Source: Roseateles toxinivorans | GTDB lineage: Bacteria; Pseudomonadota; Gammaproteobacteria; Burkholderiales; Burkholderiaceae_C | Direction of reading: 5' to 3' | DNA: 32,470 bases | Assembly (NCBI GenBank): GCA_945898095.1 | Contig: CAMDHE010000050.1 | Span: 1-32,470, forward strand | In this document: positions 26,381-32,470 of the stretch, piece by piece | Numbering within the stretch: the stretch's first letter is position 1 | How the letters are laid out: each line of letters starts with the position of its first letter | Notes under the pieces: generated by a model | What the model saw: only the letters and a program-made list of their open reading frames with translations | What the model was told of the DNA's origin: nothing | The model's database searches: none | Made by a program: the position numbers and the translations under genes

Positions 26381-27721
26381 TTGACTACCCATCTGCCCAC
26401 CCAATCCCCACCGCTGCAACGTTTGCTGCTCGAAGTGGCCGATGCCGTCCAGGGCGTGCGCGACGGCAAATCGCTGACCGAGTTGCTGGCGCGCGTTCCG
26501 GCCGAAATGCGGCCGGCCACCCAGAGCCTGAGCTTTCATGTGCTGCGCGGCTTGGGCAGCGCAAGCGCGGCAAGAGTGCTGCTGGCACCGAAGGCCCCGC
26601 CGCCCAAAGTCGACAGCTTGCTGATCAGCGCGCTGGCCTTGCTCTGGCCGAGCGCCGTGCCGATCTATGCTGAACATACGGTAGTGGACCAGGCGGTCAG
26701 CGCTGCGCGCAAACGCGCGCCGGCCAGTGCCGGCTTCGTCAATGCGGTCTTGCGGCGTTTCGTGCGCGAACGAGATGCCATCGTGCAGGCCGTACTGCGC
26801 GATCCACAGGGCCGGTTCAACCATCCGCCCTGGTGGATCGACCGCACAAAAGCCGATTGGCCCGGGCCATGGCAGGCCATGCTGATGGCCAACAACGAAC
26901 ACCCGCCGATGACCTTGCGCGTCAATGCCAGGCATGGCACAGCAAGCGCCTATGTCGAGCGGCTCGCCGCAGCCGGGATAGCCGCGCGCCTTGTCGGGCC
27001 GCTGGCGCCGCAGGCGGTCATGCTGGAGCGCGCCATGCCGGTGACGGCCTTGCCGGGCTTTGAGCAAGGGCAGGTGTCGGTGCAGGACGCTGCGGCGCAG
27101 TTGGCCGCGCCCTTGCTGGTCGGTGCCCAGCCTGGCCTGCCGGCCATCGCCGCGGGTGCGCTGGTGCTCGACGCCTGCTCGGCGCCTGGCGGCAAAACCG
27201 CGCATCTGCTCGAACTCGCCGATCTCGACCTGCTGGCGCTCGACAGCGATGCCAAACGCCTGCTGCGGGTACAGGAAAACCTGACCCGATTGCAGCAGCA
27301 GGCCCGCTTGCAAGCGGGCGATGCGCGCGACCCTGCGGCCTGGTGGGACGGCCGGCAGTTCGACGCGATCCTGCTCGACGCGCCCTGCAGCGCCTCGGGC
27401 ATCGTGCGCCGACACCCGGATGTGCGCTGGCTGCGCCGGCCCGGCGACATCGGCAATCTGGCGCAGATCCAGGCCGACCTGCTTGAAGCCTTGTGGCCGA
27501 CCTTGAAACCAGGCGGGCGCCTGGTTTACGCGACCTGCTCGATTTTCAAAACCGAAGGTTCAAGCCAGATCGACGCATTTTTACAACGCCATGCGGACGC
27601 CTTTGCGGTTGAAGTAACCGGCCTGACCGGTCATCTGCTGCCTGTCGCAGACAATCACCTGCCGGCAGCGCCTTCGATGGTCGATGGCTTCTACTATGCG
27701 CTGCTGGTCAAAAAAACCTGA
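26381..27721 (+). CDS. rsmB: 16S rRNA (cytosine-967-C5)-methyltransferase
   Basis: A protein of about 446 residues with an N-terminal NusB-like RNA-binding part (PPLQRLLLEVADAVQGV onward) and a C-terminal SAM-dependent methyltransferase. The SAM site LDACSAPGGKTAHLLEL, the motif LLDAPCSASGIVRRHPD with the release cysteine, and VYATCSIFKTEGSSQ with the catalytic cysteine are clear. It methylates C967 of 16S rRNA. The start is uncertain: there is no good ATG, and a TTG at 26381 gives a normal length and leaves 80 bases to the divergent folE. A GTG at 26354 or TTG at 26318 are alternatives. It heads the run DUF4390 - NtrY-like - NtrX-like. Confidence 0.93.
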   Translation: MTTHLPTQSPPLQRLLLEVADAVQGVRDGKSLTELLARVPAEMRPATQSLSFHVLRGLGSASAARVLLAPKAPPPKVDSLLISALALLWPSAVPIYAEHTVVDQAVSAARKRAPASAGFVNAVLRRFVRERDAIVQAVLRDPQGRFNHPPWWIDRTKADWPGPWQAMLMANNEHPPMTLRVNARHGTASAYVERLAAAGIAARLVGPLAPQAVMLERAMPVTALPGFEQGQVSVQDAAAQLAAPLLVGAQPGLPAIAAGALVLDACSAPGGKTAHLLELADLDLLALDSDAKRLLRVQENLTRLQQQARLQAGDARDPAAWWDGRQFDAILLDAPCSASGIVRRHPDVRWLRRPGDIGNLAQIQADLLEALWPTLKPGGRLVYATCSIFKTEGSSQIDAFLQRHADAFAVEVTGLTGHLLPVADNHLPAAPSMVDGFYYALLVKKT

Positions 27722-27780
27722 TTTCAATCCAAGCCTTGAACAAGCCTGCCGCCACCGCCGCCAATGCCCTGCAATCAGCC

Positions 27781-28347
27781 ATGCTGCGCTGGCTGCTGGC
27801 GACCGCTTTGCTATTGACGCTGATTGCCCCGGCATCGCATGCCGAAGGGGTCGAGCTGGTCCAGTTGAGCAGCAGCCGCAGCGAAGAAGGCCTGGAGCTG
27901 AGCTTCAGCACAAGATTCGAGTTGCCCCCTGCGGCAGAAGATGCATTGCTCAAAGGCGTGCCGATCTACTTCACCGCCGAGGCGGTGCTGCTGCGCGGCC
28001 GCTGGTACTGGCGCGATGCCAGGGTAGCCCGCGCCACCCGCACTTGGCGGCTGGCATGGCAACCGTTGACCCGCCAGTACAAGATCAGCACCGGCGGTCT
28101 GAACCAGAGCTACGCCAGCTTGAACGAGGCTTTGGCCGCGCTGCGCGGCGTCTCGGCATGGCGGATCGCTGAAAACCGCGAACTCGAAGACGGCCGCCAT
28201 TACATCGAGTTCAGCTTCAAGCTCGACACCAGCCAGTTGCCGCGACCGATGCAGATCGGCCTGGGTTCACCCGATGGCTGGGGCTTGAACATCGAGCGCA
28301 GCTTGTCGCTGAACAGCGATTTCAGCTCGCGTCCCATCGCGCCATGA
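27781..28347 (+). CDS. DUF4390 exported protein
   Basis: A 188-residue protein of unknown function with a signal peptide (MLRWLLATALLLTLIAPASHA). The sequence after it (EGVELVQLSSSRSEEGLELSFSTRFELP) and the internal RWYWRDARVARATRTWRL fit the DUF4390 family, which in beta-proteobacteria sits directly before NtrY-like kinases. The ATG at 27781 is chosen for its clean signal peptide; a TTG 15 codons earlier is possible. The stop overlaps the kinase start as ATGA, so the two proteins are probably made in step. A periplasmic role linked to the kinase's sensing part is an inference from this coupling. Confidence 0.85.
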   Translation: MLRWLLATALLLTLIAPASHAEGVELVQLSSSRSEEGLELSFSTRFELPPAAEDALLKGVPIYFTAEAVLLRGRWYWRDARVARATRTWRLAWQPLTRQYKISTGGLNQSYASLNEALAALRGVSAWRIAENRELEDGRHYIEFSFKLDTSQLPRPMQIGLGSPDGWGLNIERSLSLNSDFSSRPIAP

Positions 28348-30605
28348 GCAAGCAGGCTCGTTGGGCCTGGGTCATCTCGCTGGTGGCGATAACGGGTATC
28401 GGCGGTGTGCTGGCCTTCCTGCTGTCGATCAGCGCCGGCCAACGCGGGTTCTTCGACCGCCACTATGTCTGGCTGTTCTGGGTCAATATTGCCGTCGCCC
28501 TGGCCCTGGTGCTGGTGATCGGCATGGCCGGGCTGCGCCTGTTCCTGCGCGTCAGGCGCGGCAAGTTCGGCAGCCGCTTGCTGCTCAAGCTGGCGGGCAT
28601 TTTTGCGCTGGTCGGGGTGATGCCGGGGGTGATGATTTACACGGTCTCATACCAGTTCGTCAACCGCAGCATCGAGAGCTGGTTCGACGTGCGTCTGGCC
28701 AGTGCGCTGGACGCCGGCCTCAATCTCGGCCGCGGCACGCTTGACGGCATGGTCGCTGACCTGGCAAACAAGACCCGCGATGCCGCCGAGCGCATGTCCG
28801 AATCCTCTGCCGTGCCGCAACCACTGGCACTTGAGCGCCTGCGCAATCAACTCGGCGCACGCACCGTCGCCCTGGTCGGCGGCAATGGTCAGATTCTGCT
28901 TTCGGTGGGCGGCGACACCAGCTCGCTGACGCCCGACAGGCCTGCCGCCGACAAGCTGCGCCAGGCCCGCAGCGCCGGCGTCATCAGCCACCTGGAAGGG
29001 CTGGAGGACGAAGCCCAGGCATTGCAAGGCAAGGCAATGATCCGTGCGCTGGCCTTGCTGCCGAATGCCGAGATGCGGCTAGGCACCAGTGGCCTGGGTG
29101 AGCGCTACCTGATGGTGGCACAGCGGGTACCGACCGGCATGCTGATCAATGCCCTGGCTGTGCAGACGGCCAGCGTGGAATACCAGCAGCGCGCGCTTGA
29201 GCGCGATGGCCTGCGGCGCATGTACCTTGGCACGCTGACGCTGGTGCTGATTCTGGCCGTGTTCGGTGCGCTGCTACTGGCCGTGACACTGGGCAACCAA
29301 CTGGCAAGGCCGCTGCTGTTGCTGGCCGATGGCGTGCGGCAAGTGGCGCAAGGCGATCTTTCCGCCAAACCGGTGTTGAGCTCGCGCGACGAGCTCGGCG
29401 GCCTGACAAGGTCATTTGCCGACATGACCCAACAGCTGGCCGAAGCGCGGGCGATGGTCGAGCGCAGCGTGGCTGATCTGGAAGGGGCACGCACGAATTT
29501 GCAGACGATTCTGGACAACCTGACCGCCGGCGTGATCGTCTTCAATGCCCAGGCGCAGATCGTCACCGTCAATCCGGGCGCCACCCGCATCCTGCGCCTG
29601 CCGCTGGCCGACTACCGGGGCCGCAGGCTTGATGAAGTGCCGCAGTTGCACGCCTTCGCCGATGCCGTGGGCCAGCGTTTTGATCAATACAGCCCCGAGG
29701 CCGGCGAGCGCGACCATTGGCAGGATGCGCTCGAATTGCAGCTTGAGGCGGGCCAGGATCTGCTGACCCTGCTGGTGCGCGGCGCCCAGTTGCCGGATGA
29801 CGCGCGGCTGATGGTCTTCGATGACATCTCCGAGGTGGTTTCGGCCCAGCGTTCGGCAGCCTGGAGCGAAGTCGCCCGGCGCCTGGCGCATGAAATCAAG
29901 AACCCGTTGACGCCGATCCAGCTCTCAGCCGAGAGGCTGCAGCACAAGCTCGAATCGAAGCTGGAAGGTGCCGATCAGGCGATGCTGATTCGTTCCGTCG
30001 CCACCATCGTCAACCAGGTGCAGTCGATGAAGCAGTTGGTCAACGAGTTCCGCGACTATGCCCGCCTGCCTTCAGCAACCTTGAAAGCCCTGGACCTGAA
30101 CGATTTGGTGACCGACGTGCTGTCGCTTTACGCCGAGGACCAAGAGCGTGGCCGCCTGCGAGCCGAGCTCGATCCGGCACCTCCGCTGATCAGCGGCGAC
30201 GCGACCCAGTTGCGCCAGGTGATCCACAACCTGGTGCAGAATTCGCTCGACGCGGTGCAGGACCGCAGCGACGGCCAAGTGCTGGTGCGCACGCGGCAGG
30301 CTTACACTGAAGCCGGTGCACCGCTCGCGCTACGCCTGCAAATCATCGACAACGGTCATGGTTTTGCCGAGAAAGTGCTGAAGCGTGCATTTGAACCCTA
30401 TGTCACGACCAAGACCAAAGGCACCGGCCTGGGCTTGGCCGTTGTGAAGAAAATAGCTGATGAGCATGGCGCCCGCATCCGTTTGTCGAACCTGCATCTG
30501 CAGGCAGATGAGGCCCTGCCCGTGATCGGCGCACAAGTTTCCTTGTCCTTTTCAAAACTCGCGACAGCAATGGCCGAAGTTGGCGCAGTGCAATATCCCG
30601 CATAG
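28344..30605 (+). CDS. NtrY-like sensor histidine kinase
   Basis: A 753-residue membrane-bound histidine kinase. Three N-terminal membrane helices (about 7-29, 42-67, 79-104) are followed by an extracytoplasmic segment, a fourth helix (about 293-315), a HAMP linker (about 318-370), a PAS domain (about 380-490, NLQTILDNLTAGVIVFN), the phosphoacceptor His516 in ARRLAHEIKNPLTPIQLSAERL, and an ATPase domain with NLVQNSLDAVQ, DNGHGF and GTGLGLAVVKK. This architecture matches NtrY, which senses nitrogen or redox state in alpha-proteobacteria; its signal here is unknown. It overlaps the DUF4390 gene by 4 bases and is followed after 9 bases by its likely partner regulator. Confidence 0.9.
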   Translation: MSKQARWAWVISLVAITGIGGVLAFLLSISAGQRGFFDRHYVWLFWVNIAVALALVLVIGMAGLRLFLRVRRGKFGSRLLLKLAGIFALVGVMPGVMIYTVSYQFVNRSIESWFDVRLASALDAGLNLGRGTLDGMVADLANKTRDAAERMSESSAVPQPLALERLRNQLGARTVALVGGNGQILLSVGGDTSSLTPDRPAADKLRQARSAGVISHLEGLEDEAQALQGKAMIRALALLPNAEMRLGTSGLGERYLMVAQRVPTGMLINALAVQTASVEYQQRALERDGLRRMYLGTLTLVLILAVFGALLLAVTLGNQLARPLLLLADGVRQVAQGDLSAKPVLSSRDELGGLTRSFADMTQQLAEARAMVERSVADLEGARTNLQTILDNLTAGVIVFNAQAQIVTVNPGATRILRLPLADYRGRRLDEVPQLHAFADAVGQRFDQYSPEAGERDHWQDALELQLEAGQDLLTLLVRGAQLPDDARLMVFDDISEVVSAQRSAAWSEVARRLAHEIKNPLTPIQLSAERLQHKLESKLEGADQAMLIRSVATIVNQVQSMKQLVNEFRDYARLPSATLKALDLNDLVTDVLSLYAEDQERGRLRAELDPAPPLISGDATQLRQVIHNLVQNSLDAVQDRSDGQVLVRTRQAYTEAGAPLALRLQIIDNGHGFAEKVLKRAFEPYVTTKTKGTGLGLAVVKKIADEHGARIRLSNLHLQADEALPVIGAQVSLSFSKLATAMAEVGAVQYPA

Positions 30606-30614
30606 TAGGTATCC

Positions 30615-31301
30615 ATGGCAACAATTCTTGTAGTCGACGACGAACTTGGCATCCGTGCCCTGTTGTCAGAAATCCTCAGCGATGAGGGTCATACGATCGA
30701 AATCGCCGAGAACGCTGCGCAAGCGCGCGCAGTGCGCGAGCGACTCCGCCCCGATCTGGTCCTGCTCGACATCTGGATGCCCGATGTCGACGGCATCACC
30801 TTGCTGAAGGAATGGGGCGCCATCGGCATGTTGACCATGCCCGTCATCATGATGAGCGGCCACGGCACCATCGACACCGCGGTGGAAGCCACCAAGCTGG
30901 GCGCGATCGCCTTTCTGGAAAAGCCGATTACCCTGCAAAAGCTGTTGCGCGCCGTCGAGCAAGCGCTGGTCAAGGCCGCCCCGCGGCCGGTTGCCATCGC
31001 CGGCATGGCAGGCTTCACACGCAGCGGCGTCAGCCCGCAGCCGGTCATGCACAGCCTGGCGCAGCATTCGGTGCAGGCGCCTCCCGGCCTGGCGTCGATC
31101 CAGCCCTTCGACCTTGATCGGCCCTTGCGCGAGTCGCGCGACGCCTTCGAAAAGTCCTATTTTGAATTCCATCTCGCCAAGGAAAACGGCTCGATGACCC
31201 GCGTTGCCGAGAAGACCGGCCTTGAGCGCACCCATCTCTATCGCAAGCTCAAGCAACTCGGCGTTGATCACAGCCGCAACAAGAAAAACAACGGAAACTG
31301 A
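30615..31301 (+). CDS. NtrX-like response regulator without AAA+ domain
   Basis: A 228-residue response regulator. The receiver domain (about 1-120) has the acidic pair Asp8/Asp9, the phosphoacceptor Asp52 in LLDIWMPDVDG, the conserved MMSGHG and Lys in FLEKPI. After a loose Ala/Pro-rich linker, FDLDRPLRESRDAFEKSYF and the C-terminal Fis-type helix-turn-helix (MTRVAEKTGLERTHLYRKL) look like the end of NtrX. The central sigma-54-activating AAA+ domain, with GAFTGA-type motifs, is absent. It cannot therefore activate sigma-54 by itself and probably acts as a classical DNA-binding regulator. It is the last gene of the rsmB run. Confidence 0.9.
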   Translation: MATILVVDDELGIRALLSEILSDEGHTIEIAENAAQARAVRERLRPDLVLLDIWMPDVDGITLLKEWGAIGMLTMPVIMMSGHGTIDTAVEATKLGAIAFLEKPITLQKLLRAVEQALVKAAPRPVAIAGMAGFTRSGVSPQPVMHSLAQHSVQAPPGLASIQPFDLDRPLRESRDAFEKSYFEFHLAKENGSMTRVAEKTGLERTHLYRKLKQLGVDHSRNKKNNGN

Positions 31302-31302
31302 T

Positions 31303-31310
31303 GCTAGAAT
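31303..31310 (+). promoter_or_regulatory. Probable promoter of tRNA-Phe (extended -10)
   Basis: TGCTAGAAT (TG at 31302-31303, -10 hexamer TAGAAT at 31305-31310) matches an extended -10 element in five of six positions. It lies just behind the regulator's stop and about 55 bases before the tRNA. No good -35 box is seen at 17 bases, which extended -10 promoters can do without. The tRNA may also be read from the upstream operon. Confidence 0.5.
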
Positions 31311-31365
31311 TCGCCTCTTCGCTGATTTTGGACTGGCTCAGCCAGCCCCGAAAAAGCCGAGAAAA

Positions 31366-31441
31366 GGCCTGGTAGCTCAGTCGGTAGAGCAGCGGATTGA
31401 AAATCCGCGTGTCGGTGGTTCGATTCCGCCCCGGGCCACCA
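31366..31441 (+). tRNA. tRNA-Phe (anticodon GAA)
   Basis: A complete 76-base cloverleaf. The acceptor arms GGCCTGG and CCGGGCC pair over seven positions with one G-U. The D-arm is TAGCTCAGTCGGTAGAGCA, the anticodon stem-loop is GCGGATTGAAAATCCGC with GAA at 31399-31401, and the T-arm is GGTGGTTCGATTCCGCC. The 3' CCA is encoded in the DNA. A hairpin terminator follows after 16 bases. Confidence 0.98.
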
Positions 31442-31457
31442 AAAAAGCAATGGAATG

Positions 31458-31492
31458 AAGCACCTAGCGCCACAAGCATTAGGTGCTTTTTT
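31458..31492 (+). terminator. Intrinsic terminator after tRNA-Phe
   Basis: AAGCACCTA (31458-31466) pairs with TAGGTGCTT (31480-31488) to form a 9-base-pair stem with a 13-base loop, directly followed by T residues up to 31492. This is a textbook Rho-independent terminator for the tRNA transcript. Confidence 0.85.
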
Positions 31493-31816
31493 CTTGGGCG
31501 GCTTGCTGTGCAGCAGTTTGCCTTCGCCCGCCCCCTAACGGCGCCGCGCCCAGCGCTTCTAGCAAGCACAAACCGACAGGAACGTCGTATCGACCGCGGC
31601 GAACGTGGCTGGGTTCGGTCGCTTGCCTCCGCCGCCCGGGCGATCGTGCAGTTCGCATTCTTTGCAGGCGCTTGCTGAGGGTCCAGAGCGTTCACGTCGC
31701 GAGAGTTCGCCACACGGCACCCACAGTCAGTCGGTCAACCACGGGGCCAACTTGGGGGTTGCTACCGGTCAAAAAAACGCCTGAGTCTTTGTAAAACTAG
31801 TGAAAACACTTCCTGA
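31493..31816. other. Gene-free stretch between tRNA-Phe and the insertion sequence
   Basis: No coding sequence is supported here. The first part (to about 31750) is GC-rich with no clear structure. From 31754 the sequence GGGGGTTGCTACCGGTC followed by an A-run may be the end of the insertion sequence, with 31777-31816 as its untranslated margin behind the transposase stop. The other end lies outside the window, so the inverted repeat could not be confirmed. Confidence 0.4.
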
Positions 31817-32470
31817 TTAGAAAGGTGCCTCAGCATGGTGTCTGACTTTGTGTTGGTTGAATGGAGCGCACTTTGCGACGTCAACGATCAGTTCCGTTAC
31901 CAATTTACGCAAATCGAACCGTCGGTTGAAGCGGTAGGCGAATGCAGCCAAATAATGGGCGGCGTATTTGCGGTACTTCAATGCGTGATAAGCCCCGGCC
32001 AATGTGGTTTTCAGATTTCCAAGAACCGTATTGACCCAGTGAAATTGCGGCAGGTCTCGCGGCTTGCGCGCACCAACGACCACTGGATAGTGGATGCAGC
32101 CAGCGGCGGTCACGGCGGCAAAGCAACCCAATCCATCGCTGATGACCGCGCAGTCGGGAGACAAGGATGCTTTCGCCCACTTGCCAATGGCGTCGGCGGT
32201 GAAGCCACTCACCATGCTGAGCTTCAGAAATCGGGGTCGACCTCTGTCATCCAGAGAAACGGCCGCTACGAACGGCACCTTGTTCTCCGATCCACGACCC
32301 GCCTTGCCGCCCGTGCGCTCGCCACCAAGGTAGGCGTCGTCGACTTGGACGGCGCCCTCGAGCCGATGGCCGGCGTCGCTCGCGGCCATGGCGCGGTTGA
32401 TCTTGTGGTGCAGCAGCCAAGCGGTCGGGTAGCTCACACCGAGTTGGCGTTTGAGCGCCAGCGCAGACAA
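31754..32470 (-). mobile_element. IS1595-family insertion sequence, partial
   Basis: The element includes the transposase gene listed separately and a proposed right end at 31754 (GGGGGTTGCTACCGGTC; elements of this family often start with a G-run). It continues beyond the window edge. The family call comes from the transposase; the exact end and any target duplication are inferred and uncertain. Confidence 0.6.
31817..32470 (-). CDS. IS1595/ISXO2-family transposase, N-terminus cut by window edge
   Basis: The last 217 residues of a transposase. The visible part begins SALALKRQLGVSYPTAWLLHHK, the segment that follows the N-terminal zinc-ribbon in this family, so the true start lies outside the window. 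The DDE-type core shows VDDAYLGGERTGGKAGRGS with the first Asp, VISDGLGCF with the second, and HWVNTVLGNLKTTL where the ISXO2-type proteins carry Asn in place of the third acidic residue. NKVPFVAAV and AYRFNRRFDL are also typical. The frame is intact to its stop at 31817, so the element may be active if the missing part is complete. Confidence 0.9.
   Translation of the reverse strand: MSALALKRQLGVSYPTAWLLHHKINRAMAASDAGHRLEGAVQVDDAYLGGERTGGKAGRGSENKVPFVAAVSLDDRGRPRFLKLSMVSGFTADAIGKWAKASLSPDCAVISDGLGCFAAVTAAGCIHYPVVVGARKPRDLPQFHWVNTVLGNLKTTLAGAYHALKYRKYAAHYLAAFAYRFNRRFDLRKLVTELIVDVAKCAPFNQHKVRHHAEAPF

Noticed and set aside
31204-31458. A plus-strand reading frame with LVAQSVEQRIENPRVGGSIP
   Set aside because: It is a translation of tRNA-Phe itself plus regulator sequence in another frame; not a gene.
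31249-31713. A 154-residue minus-strand reading frame containing GGPGRNRTTDTRIFNPLLYR
   Set aside because: It is the antisense translation of tRNA-Phe, a well-known type of false gene call.

Overview
The window looks like a chromosomal segment of a betaproteobacterium, most likely of the Burkholderiales type. Most genes are GC-rich, the ORF order rsmB - DUF4390 - NtrY-like kinase - NtrX-like regulator is one I associate with that group, and so is a SPOR-type membrane protein next to a short BirA. The genus cannot be fixed from sequence alone.

Region 1 (1-4087, all minus strand) is a tightly packed, clearly less GC-rich operon. In transcription order it encodes a periplasmic substrate-binding protein of the branched-chain-amino-acid type, a PsuG-like C-glycosidase, an HSL-family esterase, a divergent NadC-like phosphoribosyltransferase and the first 14 codons of another gene. 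No genes follow until about 4700. That gap holds a very AT-rich stretch (9 G/C in the 60 bases 4261-4320) with nested palindromes. The operon looks acquired and probably handles an imported heterocycle or nucleoside-like compound. It is the best candidate here for an undescribed pathway.

Region 2 (4703-10886) is core-type sequence: a UbiH-type flavin hydroxylase, a Kv-beta-like aldo/keto reductase, a hemerythrin-type protein, then transketolase and GAPDH as a probable carbon-metabolism operon. Right after GAPDH lies a ~195-bp element with near-perfect 28-bp terminal inverted repeats and an internal palindrome (10907-11101).

Region 3 (11186-15880) holds a secreted subtilisin-like protease with four cysteine-pair repeats and a GlyGly-CTERM-like tail. 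Convergent to it is a SET-domain - BirA - SPOR-like gene run.

Region 4 (16001-25113, plus strand) is topB, an AEC transporter, an M16 protease, proA, queC and a LemA-like protein, with several 4-nt start/stop overlaps. Convergent to it is folE followed by a BLUF blue-light photoreceptor gene.

Region 5 (26381-31492) is rsmB, a DUF4390 protein, an NtrY-like histidine kinase, a short NtrX-like regulator without an AAA+ domain, and tRNA-Phe(GAA) with its own promoter and terminator. The window ends in an IS1595-family insertion sequence cut by the window edge.
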